Shown piece by piece: positions 40,136 through 52,617 of a stretch of DNA of 64,000 nt. The position numbers and the translations under genes were made by a program. How positions within the stretch are numbered: the first letter of the stretch is position 1; every line of letters starts with the position of its first letter. The DNA is from Colocasia esculenta (Eukaryota > Streptophyta > Magnoliopsida > Alismatales > Araceae): contig CM024753.1 in NCBI GenBank assembly GCA_014218235.1, positions 174,940,348 through 175,004,347 of the forward strand, written 5' to 3'. A model generated the notes under the pieces. The model was given only the letters and a program-made list of their open reading frames with translations. It was not told the DNA's origin and ran no database searches.

Positions 40136-43100
40136 TGTAACACCCCTAAAATTCAGAAATTATAAAATTAGAAATAAATCGAAAAAGATAATTCAATATT
40201 TGTGAAATAGCAAAAATGCAGGTGCCACTATCGTACATACAAAAAAAAAATAATTAGAAAATTTCATAAAAACTATAGTTCAACTCTAAATAATGCTCCC
40301 TAATGACCCCTGAAGAAATTCGTGCAAAGAAAAATCGGATGGTCCAAGTTTAAGGCATTTTGCGACTGAGTATCGTAATCAGAGAATAAGTCAAAAAATC
40401 ATTATCACACATACTTAGATGAGTCAAACAATTAAATAAAAATCATAGATGGACTTTAAATAATATCCTCTAATGATCTATCAAGAAATTTGGGTCAATA
40501 AAAGTCACTTGAGGTATATTTAAGAGTTAGTGTGACTTATTATCATAATTAGGAAATAAGTTGGACAACCCATTATCAGGTGTATAAAATGAGATCATAA
40601 ATTAAATGAGAAATTTATGGTGGACTCCAAACAATATGTGGGGATAGTTCATAAAAGAAATCAGATCAATGGACAACGTATGACCCATGAACAAATTCAA
40701 GTATGAAATTAGTAAATAAATAACTTCCGTATTATCAGAATGATAGAACTTACGTACCACTATCGTACGTGAGAAAACACATCGAAAAATTTCGTAAAAA
40801 TTATAAACCAACCCCAAATATTATCCCTAAGCGTTCCACGAAGGAATTCGTGCAACGAAAAATCTGATTAGCCGAGTATATGTCACACGTGACCAAGTTA
40901 CCCGAATTAGGAAACTAAGTCGGAAAATTGTTAACGCAGAAAAATAACCCGACCATAAATTAAATAAACTTGTTGGAGAGACTTCCAACATCATGTATTA
41001 ATAACCCATTAACAAGATTGGGCCAATAGAGCACATTTGGCCCGAGGATAAAAATTGGGACAAGAAAATACCCAGAAATTTGTGTATGTAATTATGCAAT
41101 AATTAGGGAGGGTAATTTAGGGTTAAAATTAGGGTAATTAGTCATGTAAGGTAAGCCAAAATTGGACCCAATCCTAAGAGGTGGTTTCCTAAACCTTTGC
41201 TACCTCATTTGGGTGAGAGAATTCCAGATTTTGGAAAGTAGGAAGCAGAATTCACAGCCCCCTTTCCTAGTCCCTTAGGACATGAAATAGAACCCTAAAA
41301 CTATAAGAACTCCTCACAAAATGTTTAGGGAAGGGTTAGCAACAAGTTGGGGTCGTGAGCAGCAAGTTTGGGGCGTTGGAGGAGTGGAGAACGGCTGGGG
41401 AAAACGTGGTCTTCCTCAACCTCGCTCTACATCGACCCAAGAACCTGTAGGGAGTTCTTAGTATTCAAAGGTAGGTGTTCTCGGGCCAAAATTAAAGAAA
41501 ACCAACACCATCATGTAGATCTTCGAGTCTAGGTTCATTTGTACTTGATTTGACTAATTTTCATTGAGTATACATTGTGTATTAGTAGTTTTCCCTAAGT
41601 CGCACACAGTTAGGGCTTTTTTCCGTTCTTCTTATCATGCATGTGATTCAAGACCGAATTAGACTAAATACCCAACATCAAAGTTCTTCTAATAGTAGTC
41701 ACGATCATCTTTTATGTTGGACGTTTTGTCTAAAAGTCTTTAATTAGAGAGTTATAAGCGTAGTAAGAGAGTCGCTGCATGATAGTGCGATTTCGGACTG
41801 CACTTAGATTTATGTTCTTCCTGTTTTTCACGCGGTTCAAGACCGAATTAGGTCAAGTCCCCAACATAAACGTTCTTCCACTAGTCGTTATGGTCATCTT
41901 TTATGTTGAACGTTTTGTCTAAATGTCATTAATTAGAGAGTTACAAGCTTAGTAATAGAGTTGCTGTATGATACTACGTTTTCAGATTGCACTTAACTGT
42001 ACGTTCTTCATGTTTTCACAAGATTAGAGACCGAATTAGGTCAAGCCACCAACATCAAAGTTCTTCTACTAGTCGTTCTAGTCATCTTTCATGTTACACG
42101 TTTTGTCTAAATATCAGTAGATCTCAAGTTACGGGCCTGACATATAAGTCGCAATGAAGTCACGTATGTTTAGGGCTTTCTTACGTTTTTCCTATGTTAC
42201 ACGCCATTATAGACTGAATCAGATCAAACCCTCAACACAAAAGTTCTTCCAATAAATGTCCTCGACATTTTGCATGTTTAGAGTTTTATCTAAATGTTAG
42301 TAGATAGAGAGATGTAGGCGTTGCATGAATAACGCACCTGATTACTGTGTTTGTCTAAATGTCAGCATGTTTAGTTGTTGGGTCTGTTAGCATGTTGCAT
42401 CATGTTACATAGTATGCATGGACCTAAAAGTAATCAACCCATGTGAAAATGGTAATGAACATGAATATGATTCTAATGTATGATATGTGATTTTCTCTTA
42501 TGAACATCGACTATTATCTTGTGATCTAGCTGGTTATGAAATTGAAATGATAAGAATTTGATGTGAATATGTGGATGAATACATGTTAGTATGGACTCGT
42601 TAGTTAAGTTGCTATCATGATTTGTATATAAGTTTTCTTTAGCTATATGCTTTCCGATGGTTAAATTATTTGTTCATAACTTGCATACATGGAAAGATCT
42701 GTGACACGTCACTTACACCTTTGCACGAATAGGCACACCCTTCTTGGGGAATTGAGAGCTCTCTGTCAGTCATTCCGAATCGGCAAGACTAGCGATCTTT
42801 TCCTTAAGACCTCCGTAAGTCTCCGCTCTCTATGGATTCCCACATAAAGGCCGAGCTGGTTGTACCATGAAGTACCCTGGAGATAGAGAGCACATGTTCC
42901 GCATACGATCTGTCATTAGTCATCCTCATGTCAAGACACTAACGAATTATGAAACATAAGATACATCGGTATACTGCCCTTTTGTTCTCTTGAGCTATTG
43001 TCATACCTCGACTCTATGATGATCGTGTTCTTATTATATTGAGCTTATTATTGAAACTCTGTGGTCATAATATGAATATGTTTGTTCGGCACAATTTGGG

Positions 43101-43899
43101 ACTTCGGTCTATTTGACTAATGCCTGTGCAATAGAGGCCCTATCTGGTCCTGGGGAGGAGCGCCCCAACGTACTTATTAACCGCGTGAGTATGGACTTTT
43201 GGTGCTTGGCATAGCACAAACAAATAAGCAAGATTTGTGGGAACGTGCCTTCGTTTGACATGATATGTTTGATATGATAAGTCTATTCATGTGAATACAT
43301 GAGATCTGTATGAATATGACCAATTCATTTTGATATGATTCTACTTTTGAACTACCTGTCCATTGTATATGCAATTCGATATTTGATTTGATATGTCATC
43401 CGTTCTATTCCTCTATTCAACTTGTTAGAAAAGCATGCATTGTGATCATGTTCATGTGCATATCTACCTATTTAAAATGTTAATCATGTATATTAGTGCC
43501 CGCACAATATTGAGATATAAATCCTAATGAGCTAGTTCGCTCACCCCTATCATCTTGTCCTTTTCAGGTAGTGATGAGGAACCAGAGGAGTCAGTTGGGG
43601 CAGGGCAAGAGTGATGAGCACCCGCCATATGAGGAGTTGATAGTCTAGGAATAGTTATTTGAGTAGTCGATGTAATAGTGAAACATTTTTATTTGAATAA
43701 TGGGCCCTTTGATTGGCTCGATTGATGTAAGGTTTTTAATTAGTTGAATGAGTGGAATGAGTACTTTTATGACAATATTATAGTTTCCACTATGTTATTA
43801 TATTCAATTGTGACTCTGTGCTATTCAACTGTGGTACGTCTATTTGTATCGTTCATGCATCCCGGTATTTATTCCGCTGCCAAATATCGGGGAGTGACA
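40136..43899 (+). mobile_element. Solo gypsy LTR, 3.76 kb, perfect TSD
   Basis: The segment begins TGTAACACCCC and ends GGGGAGTGACA and is flanked by ACTTT on both sides (40,131-40,135 and 43,900-43,904). TGTAACACCCC starts are common in long gypsy LTRs of plants. I see no PBS, gag or pol inside, so this is a solo LTR. Orientation is a guess. It interrupts the copia LTR that spans 39,686-45,576. It contains four copies of a 188-bp tandem repeat. Confidence 0.88.
41560..42370 (+). repeat. About 188-bp tandem repeat within the solo LTR, four copies
   Basis: The word AGACCGAATTAG recurs at about 41,651, 41,840, 42,028 and 42,211, steps of 189, 188 and 183. Each unit also holds GTTCTTC...AGTCGT, ATCTTTTATGTTGGACG and TTTTGTCTAAA. 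Copies are clearly diverged. Confidence 0.85.
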
Positions 43900-43904
43900 A
43901 CTTT

Positions 43905-45576
43905 TGTGTAAGTCAACTTCCGCTAGCTGGAACCGTGAGATGCATTTCCAGAAAGATAAGTTCCTTCTGTCATCTTGTAAAATGTTACAAGACTTTGCAT
44001 GAAAATAATAGTTAGTCAAAAAGTCATGTTGCATGGGAACTATATCCAGCAACAGACTATGCATATGAAGATAATTTTAAATGTTTATGTATAAGAGATA
44101 TTCAACGGAGGGCGGGAGATTTGAAATTCACAGTTTCAAACACTATGGTTTAAAACAAGTCTATGAATAATTTAATCATAGTATCAAAGATTTTTCAGAG
44201 ATATCCTTGATTAGAAATATGCATGGTTAAATGATTTCTTCAAGTATAATAGCTTGATATAAAATGATATTGAAAACACGGTCATATAAAGTTTATTCAT
44301 AATCTTTCTTGATCAACAAAATAAAGATGATCGTTAAGATAAAGATGATCAGGGTATTAACGATAATCTATATAGAACAATAGTCAAAATGGAGGAAACA
44401 ATCGATATGACGATGTCAGATGATAACATTCAATATTTTACAAAGCAATCGATATTTTATAAGGTCAATCGGTATGACAATTGATGTGAAACTTTGACTA
44501 TAGAGAAGTTAGAGTAAGATCAATCAATTGATACAACAATCGATAAACTACAAGACAATCGATGATGGAAATGGTTAGCAATCGATATAATGTTCATTAA
44601 TCGATTGGATGTTCATCAATCAATCAATACAGCAATCGATAAGCTACAAGACGATCGTGATGGAAATGGTCAACAATCGATAGAATGTTCATCAATCGAT
44701 AAAATGTTCATCAATTGATAAAATGTTCATCAATCGATAAAATGTTCATTAATCGATATATACTTCGACTTCTTGGAAGTCAGAGTAAACCAGCAATCGA
44801 TACATGATAACATCAATCGATATTGAAATGATCGATTGGTCAAGGAAACAACATAAATGGTCGAAGTGAAACTTTGGATATGACGAAGTGTAACTTTGGA
44901 TATGACGAAGTGGAACTTCGTATAAAACGAAGTGGGACTTCATATAAAATAGATCAAAATGCTATTAGTCGAATTGAAGCTTCGGATATGATGAAGTGAA
45001 CTTCGTATATGACGAAGTGAACTTCGGATGAACAGAAAATAATGTTGTCGGTCGAGGGTGAAACTCACAGTCAGTCGAAGTGAACTTTGTATAGAACTTC
45101 AGATATGACGAAGTTAGCTTCATATATGATGAAGTTGGACTTCGACTGATCACGACCAAAAACATGCATGACGAAGTGCCAACTTCGGATATGATGAAGT
45201 GGACTTCGGATATGACGAAACTAGCTTCGTATATGACGAAGTAAGCTTTGACTTAACAAGAAGCAAAACATGCATGACTTCGATTAAAACTATGAAAGAG
45301 TTATCAGTGATGTAAATCATGAACTTATGAATGAAAATATTAAATGACAACAAAGGCTTACAAGAATTTTGAACACCATCTAGTGGACTTAGAAATTCTT
45401 GGAATACTTACAATGGGGATCCTTGAAGTATTATTTATTTCCTTTGAATTTCCTATTGACAGACTTAACCAAAATGATATTAAGGTAAAACACATTAGGT
45501 ATTCTGAAATGTAGAAATATTTTGATAAGTTTTGTTATCACAAAAATATATAGTCATGGAGATAAAGGAGTCAACA
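43905..45576 (-). repeat. SIRE-type copia 3' LTR, U3 side, with repeat arrays
   Basis: Read on the minus strand the LTR starts TGTTGACTCCTTTATC at 45,576, directly after a polypurine tract. Its U3 carries two arrays. One, at 44,860-45,290, is built of about 20-base units such as TATGACGAAGTGAACTTCG. The other, at 44,390-44,830, has many AATCGAT words, including four tandem copies of a 19-base unit TCATCAATCGATAAAATGT at about 44,690-44,760. The LTR continues at 40,135 after the solo LTR. Confidence 0.7.
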
Positions 45577-45590
45577 ATCTCCCCTTTTTT
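45577..45590 (-). other. Polypurine tract of the copia element
   Basis: The minus strand reads AAAAAAGGGGAGAT immediately before the LTR start at 45,576. The preceding sequence (TTTTATCATCACC and so on) matches the usual layout of SIRE-type elements around the plus-strand primer. Confidence 0.8.
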
Positions 45591-46232
45591 GGTGATGATA
45601 AAACTAACCAAAATCATAATGCTCAAAAAATAATATGATGATATTTATTCAGAGTATGTATGTATTTCAGAGTATTTCTTCCCCTTTTTGTCAATGACCA
45701 AAAAGGAAGGTCTGGGGAAAGGAATGATTGAGCCAAAAAGAAAGGTATGGAGAAGGATTAATGAAGTCTCCCCCTTAGTCCAAGGCTTCCCCTCAGTTCA
45801 AGGCTCCCCTGTAGCTTAGACCAATTTAAGAGATAAAAGAGTTTAATGTAGGGAACTTGGTCAAAAGAGTAGAGCAAAAAATGACCCACAAAATAATAGT
45901 GAGAATTAAGTGTGGGATCAAATAAAGAGAATAGACAATTCAACATGATGATGATACATTCAACCTGTATGAAGGATGTGTCGACCTGAGTGAAGGGTGT
46001 TGATAGAGCATGAAGGATTTGTCGACCTAAGTGAAGAGTGTGTCGACGGAGCATGAAGGTTGTGTCGACTTGAGTGAAGAGTGTGTCGACACAATCATGA
46101 AATACAAGAAATTTTGTAGTCAATGACTACAAGAAATGTAGTGATAAGGAGTCAAGCATTATTCCAAGGAACTCTGAAAGATTAGTTTTCTTCAATAATT
46201 GCAGAAATACATCTTTTACAAATTATACATGT
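45591..46232 (-). other. Copia post-pol region with GTCGAC repeats
   Basis: This is the stretch between the end of pol and the 3' LTR of the minus-strand copia element. At about 45,970-46,095 a 36-base unit with GTCGAC and GAGTGAAG recurs four times. There is no recognisable env-like ORF. It is split from pol by the solo LTR at 46,233. Confidence 0.6.
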
Positions 46233-49200
46233 TGTAACACTCCAAAAATTTTATTTATTTTAAAAATTAGAAAAATGTGAAGATTTTGATTGTTAAATAT
46301 AACTACTATCATGAGATGTAATTAACTCTAATTTAAGATTATTTTGTACTAATAAATGTTATTCCAGTATCGTATTCAGAGGTGTGCACTCCGATAGGGC
46401 GACACTAAAATTTTGTAACGAAATTAAATTTCGAGAAGACCATAATTTCTAGAAAAATGTGTTGATATCAGAAATATAAATATCCGAATTGTTGACGCAC
46501 GGATTTCAAGATTAAGTTGACGCAACTATTTTCTGGACAATTTTTGCTGGGTGAAAATTAAATTCTAAAAATTAAACTAAAATAACCATAATTTGTAAAA
46601 CCTTTTAATTAGCTTATGGTTGAAGTTTCAACTTGAATGGACACTATTTGAGTATAAAAATATAAGAATATTTGGGCCAGCTGAATTATGGCTTAATTAC
46701 GGTAACCATTTTCTGGAATAATTCTTGCTTACGTAAGGTGGGCTACGTAAGGCTTATTTCACCTAGGATAAGATGCCTGCACATGTTACCATACGTGTAA
46801 GTGGGGGATCATGCATGGTTAACATGGCCATGGGTGGGTAAGAGGAGTCTTACGGCTTCACATGTTAGGCTACGTGCCAACATGCATGGGAACCTGGGAG
46901 GTTATAAAAACCACCATTGAACCCATCGTGTGGATCTTTTCCACCTTATGCCCAGTCTCCTTGCTGCTGCTCCTGTCGTAGCTACTGTTGCTACAACTCC
47001 TGCCGTTGCAACTCTTATGGTTGCTACTGCTACAACTGCTCCTGCTGCTGCTGTTGGAGCTGTTGCTGCTACTTGTCGTGGCTGCCACAACAAGTCTTCT
47101 TCTTCCCTGCTACTGTGACTCCTTCGTTGAGGAGAAGAAGGACCATCATCCTTTCCCAGTCAGGTAGGTTCCTCCCTACGACTCTTCTTTCATTTCTTGT
47201 TTCATGCTTGTGGTCTCTCCATTTGTATAAACCCATATTTACTATTGGTTCCATATTCTATAGAACTCACCTTCCTTTGGTTTCCTTCTTCTATTAAAAT
47301 CTTTGAGACCATCTATTTCAGTATTATCTTGATTTGAATTCAGTAAAGCTAATATGAGTGTCTTTCTCTCTCACTGTGTTCATGCCTTTAGTGAAGTTCA
47401 CGTCTTTGGTTATTGATACATGTATTTGATATGACTTTCCTTCCAAATTCGAGAAAGATTCTCATGAAGGATTTGTGTAAGCAATTTTCTTTCTTCCAGA
47501 AGTCTTTCCATGCTATCCATACCATAAAGACCTCGTCTTTTTGTTCTCGCCTTCCTCTCATACTGAAGAACTCCATGTTTAAGTGTTTGACCATGTCCAC
47601 ACTTACCTCTGATTCTGGAAACATCTTTAGAATTGTTCTTCTATTCCTTGTAATCATGTTTAGCTAATACTCGTGTTAGGTCCAAGCATGTTTGTAGAAA
47701 TCTTCCTATTAGTTACAAGAGAATGTGGTTTGGAAGAGTTATGTTTCCAGTATATCATCTTGTCATAGGTGTCCATGCCACAATATATTCCTGTTGTTCT
47801 ACTTGTTTCCCTCATGTAAAGTAGCGTTTAGAACTGGAAACAAGACCCTTTTGATGTTGTCAATCATGTAAGGATTCATAGAAACACTTGGTAGAATTTT
47901 CTGTGGTAGTTTTACCACATTCCTGGAAGTTTAGATCACACATGTCGACAGCTAGCACTTACCTGTCGACAGGGTTCTTGCTTCCAGAACCCAAACAATG
48001 CAAAAATCAGCAGTAGCTGTCGACAGATGTTCCTCACCTATCGACAGTCGACTCTGGTCTGTCGACAGATAGTGCTCAGACCCCAGAAACTGGTTCTGGG
48101 AGGACAGTAGCTGTCGACAGCCACTTCCTGGCTGTCGACATACACCTGTCTCATGTGTTTAAATTGATCTATTTCATGTCTAATCAAGGGTAAGACACTT
48201 TGGTATTAACTCAACTAGTTATTTCACTTATTCCCTTGGACTCCAACTACTGTATCTCTGAGAAAGATCATGCAAATGTCATCCATATTCCATTAAGGAT
48301 TGTCTTTGAATACCTCAAATATATTTGATTCCTACATGTCTACAACCTTCCGTAGATTTTAGTATTGAATCTTGAATCTTTGTTCTATGAGAGATCTTGA
48401 GTACTTGTGTACCCCCACTTGAATCTTTTACAAGAATAAAATGATGTGGACAATTTGGGGATCTTCATTATGTTGAGTTTCAATTACTATATCACTAAGA
48501 GGAATCATTCATTTGCCTTTCATATCCTACTTTGGATTATTCTTAGACATCCTAAATTATCTTGATTCTTATACCTTTCGAATATCTTGGAACATTCACT
48601 TCCAGAACCCCACTACCTGTAAAAATGCTTGACTCTTGATGAGTGCCCAAGTACCATGTATGTATATCAGGATTGGAAATGGGATGACGGACTTATGGTC
48701 TTCAGACTCTCTCTTGATTTAATGCCAGTGCAAATGAGGCAGATCCAGTCTCAGGAGGAGCACCTGAATATGTTTAATCTGCGCAGAGTGGTATGGATCT
48801 CCAGGGTGTTTGGCATGACACCACTACAAGCTAGATTGGTTGACATTTCCATGAATTATGTTGAAACATGTTTGTTTATTGCTTGCTTGAGGAGTGGACA
48901 GGATATCTCTACACATACACTTTCTTTATTTCTTCTGAATTATTGGTTATATATACACTCATGCTTTGCTATTTCATTGATGGACACCTTGTGTCAGTTC
49001 ATTGGCATGTTACTTCCTGCTTGTTACTGTTTAATATCATGATTCACTTCATCTATGATCTGATTATATCTTTTTTCTATTTCTTGTACTCAGTCCTTAT
49101 TACCTTCTTGTACCCCATTTATCCTTTTCATGTAAATTTTTATATTCCTGATTTTGGAGGATAAATCCTACTGGGCAAGAGTGCTCATACCTACTTTTTC

Positions 49201-49444
49201 TCAGATATCTACAGTTTTAGAAGACGGGACATCGGGATTTATGTGCTGAGAGATCAACCTTTGCGGCATCTACCTTTGAAGTTGTAAATTGAGAATCATG
49301 TAATACTTGTAGAGTGACAGTTAATTATTTTTATTTAGTGAAGCCCCGAGCAATTTTCTGCTTAATTAGTTCAAAATTTACTCTTGATTTCTTATTCGTT
49401 CACATTTCGACATTTGTAGATATATTAAGTGTCGGGACGTGACA
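46233..49444 (+). mobile_element. Solo gypsy LTR, 3.2 kb
   Basis: The segment begins TGTAACACTCC and ends GTCGGGACGTGACA. Flanks are CATGT (46,228-46,232) and CATGC (49,445-49,449), a 5-bp TSD with one transition. It holds no PBS or pol. The ends resemble the solo LTR at 40,136 but the interior is different. Insertion occurred just after the last codons of the copia pol (ELGM). Low-complexity CTGCTGCTACTG sequence at 46,940-47,090 gives spurious ORFs. Confidence 0.82.
47943..48142. repeat. Cluster of CTGTCGACAG palindromes
   Basis: About seven GTCGAC-centred palindromes, several the full 10-base CTGTCGACAG, occur within 200 bases of the solo LTR. Spacing is irregular. The cluster looks like a multiplied binding site. 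Confidence 0.75.
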
Positions 49445-49902
49445 CATGCCCAACTCTCATTGGAGAGAAGTAAACCTCTCTTCAGGAAGGGCTTTTGTAA
49501 AGATGTCTGCCAACTGATTTTTAGTGTCTATAAATGAAATACTAATATTACCATTGCTACATGATCTCTAATAAAATGATACCTAATCTCAATATATTTA
49601 GTTCTTGAATGCTGTACTGAATTCTTTGTGAGATTGATTGCACTGGTGTTGTCACATAACATGGGTGCAGATTTGATGTTTAATCTATAGTCCTCCAATT
49701 GTTGTTTAATCCACAGTAGTTGAGTGCAGCAACTTCCATCAGCAACATATTCAGCTTCAGTTGTTGACAAAGCCACAGAGTTCTGCTTTCTTGAGGACCA
49801 GGAGATTAAATACCTTGCAAGAAACTGACAGGAATCACTGGTGCTTTTTCTATCTACTTTGCATCCAACATAATCAGCATCAATATAACCAATTAAATGC
49901 AT
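49445..49902 (-). pseudogene. Copia RNase H, C-terminus of pol
   Basis: The minus frame reads GYIDADYVGCKVDRKSTSD, ISWSSRKQNSVALSTTEAEY, CDNTSAINLTKNSVQHSRTK and HFIRDHV. After a short gap it ends QLADIFTKALPEERFTS and ELGM. These are the standard motifs of copia RNase H and the pol C-terminus. The stretch is fairly well preserved. The last codons are cut by the solo LTR at 49,444. Confidence 0.92.
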
Positions 49903-51170
49903 CTTGAATGATCTTGGATATCATAGACCTAATTCACATGTATGTGTTAAATACCTAAAAATCTTTTTAACTGAAATTAAATGGGATTCTTTAGGATCTG
50001 CTTGGTACCTAGCACTCATGCATACATTAAATAAAATGTCTGGTCTAGTAGCAGTTAAGTATAGTAAAGAACCAATCATACCTTTGCAAGATTTCTAATC
50101 TACTTTCTGACCTTGAAGATCACTGTCTAACCTAGTGGAAGTGCTCATAGGAGTGGTTATATGTTCGCTTGTCAAAACCAAACTTTTTTAGCAAGTCCTT
50201 ATGTATTTGGTCTGATTAATGTGGGTTCCCTCCTTGTCTTGTTTGATTTGAGTCCAACTAAGTAAGTCAATTTCTCCATCAAACTCATCTTGAATTCTTC
50301 ATGCATTAATTTTTCAAAGTACTTGCAAATAGATTCATCAATAGCTCCGAAAATGATATCATCACATAAATTTGCACAATTAAGGTATTCTTAAAGCATG
50401 ATTTAATAAACAAAGTGCTATATACTTTTCCCCTTGTAAAACCATGTTTTAAAAGAAATGCACTTAGTTATCATATAGTGACTTATGCAATTTGAAAACA
50501 TAATTAGGTTGGTCTATATCTTCAAAGCTAGGATGTTGTTCAATATAGACTTCCTCTTTTATAAAACTATTTAAAATATAGATTTCACATCCATTTGAAA
50601 TAATTTTAAATTAAATGCATATGCATATGCTAATAAAATCCGAATAGCCTCAAGTCTAACTACTGGTGCATAGATTTCATCAAAATCTATGCCCTCCTCT
50701 CGGAAATAACCTTGAGCTACCTATCTAGCCTTGTTTCGAGTAATGACACTAGTTTCATCCATTTTGTTTCTGAACACCCATTTGGTGCCATAACAGGATG
50801 ATCTGATGGCCTAGGCACAAGGGACCAAACCTGGTTTCTCTTGAACTAAATCAGTTTATCTTGCATGGCTAAAATCTAAGATTCATCAGTCAGTGCCTCA
50901 TTGACTGTCTTGGGCTCAATTTGAGAAACAAAGGCTAAATAATCACAGGGAATAGCATTACCTCTAGTTCTTACCCTTGCATTTGGATCTCCAATGATAT
51001 TTTATTTTGGATGATCCTTTTTATATCTCCATTCCCTAGGAAGATCTTCACGAATTCGATCTTTCTGTTGTAGTTCTTCCAGGGGTGGATCCTCATCATC
51101 CTTAAGATAAACATCATGCATTTTCTTTGCTAGATTTTTAGTACCTTCATCATCATTAATAATTTTCTTT
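49903..51170 (-). pseudogene. Copia reverse transcriptase, heavily mutated
   Basis: Pieces on the minus strand include GSLLYLTATRPDILFNVCM and SARYQADPKESHL (about 50,085-49,975), which precede RNase H in SIRE-type pol. Further upstream is the catalytic region at about 50,380-50,350 with IYV, DDIIFGAIDES. One G is missing between V and the first D of YVDD, shifting the frame at the active site. Many stops and frameshifts are present from 50,100 to 51,150. No continuous frame survives. Confidence 0.8.
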
Positions 51171-52260
51171 CTCAATGAAGGGTTAGATTCATCAAATATA
51201 ACATGTACAGTTTGCTCAATAGTAAAGTTCTTTTTATTAAAAACTCTATATCCCCTAGGCTTAGAAGTGTAACCAAGAAAATACCTTCATCGGATTTTGC
51301 ATCCAACTTATCTAGATTTGACTTACCATTGTTGTGAATGAAGCATTTGCATCCAAAAGGCTTGAGGTGGCTTACATTGGGCTTCTTTTCCTTGTACAGT
51401 TCATATGCCATCTTTTCAGAGTTGGCTTGATCATTGCTCCGTTGACTATGTATCATGCAGTGCTAATTGTTTTTGCCCAAAAGTATCTTGGCAAGTTGTA
51501 TTCAGACAACATGGTTCTTGCCATATCTAGTAATGTTCTATTCTTCCTTTCAACAATTCCATTAGTTGAGGTGTCCTTGTTGCTAAGAAGTTATGTTCAA
51601 TTTCTTGATCTTCACAAAACCTCACAAATTCACAATTTTGAAATTCTCCTCCATGATCTGATTTTAATCCAATTATACTGTACTTCTAATCCTTTTGGAC
51701 TAACTTGCTGAATTTTACAAAAGCCTCAAATGTGTCATCTTTATGTGCTAAGAATGACACCCATGTGAACCTTGAGAAATCATCAACAATTACAAACCCA
51801 TATTTCTTTCCTCACAAGCTTGTTGTTGACATTGTCCAAATAAGTCCATATGAATTAGCTCCAAAGGCTTGGTGGTGGTGACAATAGTTTTTAATTTGAA
51901 AGAGTTCTTTGTATGTTTACCTTTAACACATGGTTCACAGACTTTATTACTGTGTATGTTGATTTTTGCAATCCTTCCACTAGCTTATACTTGATTAATT
52001 TTTTGATGACATCCAGACTAGCATGACCCATCCTTCTGTGCCATAATTCTGCATTTGGTGTTTTTGGTTACTACTAGGCATATATCTTGATTTCTCAGAT
52101 CTTCGAGATGTAGAACATATAGATTCTTCTCCCTATGCCCTTCAAAAATCACTTCTTCATTCTTGATGATTTGGCACTTCAATTCTATGAATTTCACTTG
52201 ATGTCTTTTGTCATAGAGCTGGCTGATGCTTATCAAGTTGTGCTTCAATCTTTGACACAT
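51171..52260 (-). pseudogene. Copia integrase, with GAG-pre-integrase domain
   Basis: The N-terminal part reads RLKHNLISISQLYDKRHQVKF and IFEGHREKNLYVLHLEDL (52,250-52,080), the GAG-pre-integrase domain. The core is broken by stops. The C-terminal part reads KMAYELYKEKKPNVSHLKPFG, CKCFIHNNGKSNLDKLDAKSD and EGIFLV (51,420-51,260), the typical end of the integrase core in SIRE-like pol. No intact catalytic triad can be assembled by eye. Confidence 0.85.
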
Positions 52261-52463
52261 AGCACTTCTTCTATTAAATCCTTATTCTTATTGCCTACTG
52301 TTCCACATCCGATAACAATCCATTTGCCATTGTCCCCATAGGTGACTGATCCTTCTTCAGACTTGATTGACTTGAATAAGCTTTTATCACTTGTCATGTG
52401 TCTAGAGCATTCATTGTCCAGGTACCACTTGGATGCTTTTAGACTTACCTGCAAACAGATCAA
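52245..52463 (-). pseudogene. Copia aspartic protease
   Basis: The frame reads ASKWYLDNECSRHMTSDKS, then LFKSIKSEEGSVTYGDNGK and VIGCGTVG. In family members the active site is DSG; here it is DNE, so two of the three motif residues are changed and the enzyme should be dead. The sequence flanks the zinc knuckle to its right and the integrase to its left. Confidence 0.88.
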
Positions 52464-52549
52464 TGAGTTTTAGGTATCCAAATTCTTTTGGGTCATGAGT
52501 GGTTTGTTTTGACAGACAGACTTTTTAGTATCCATTTTAAATGTTTTGT

Positions 52550-52617
52550 TGGGCAGGTGTTCTTAGTATGACCAAGTTTATTACAATGAGTACAACAAGT
52601 AATATTATTTAATATTT
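52550..52617 (-). pseudogene. Copia zinc knuckle, second CCHC motif
   Basis: The minus strand encodes CTHCNKLGHTKNTCP at about 52,600-52,556, a complete CX2CX4HX4C zinc knuckle. It lies between the gag coiled-coil part and the protease. A solo LTR is inserted eight codons upstream at 52,618. Confidence 0.85.

Noticed and set aside
46870..47297. Ser/Cys/Ala-rich open frames
   Set aside because: They come from CTGCTGCTAC simple sequence inside a solo LTR, with a different low-complexity peptide in each frame.
46233..49444. Complete gypsy element between TGTAACAC ends
   Set aside because: No PBS, polypurine tract, gag or pol inside; the single pair of ends and TSD fit a solo LTR.
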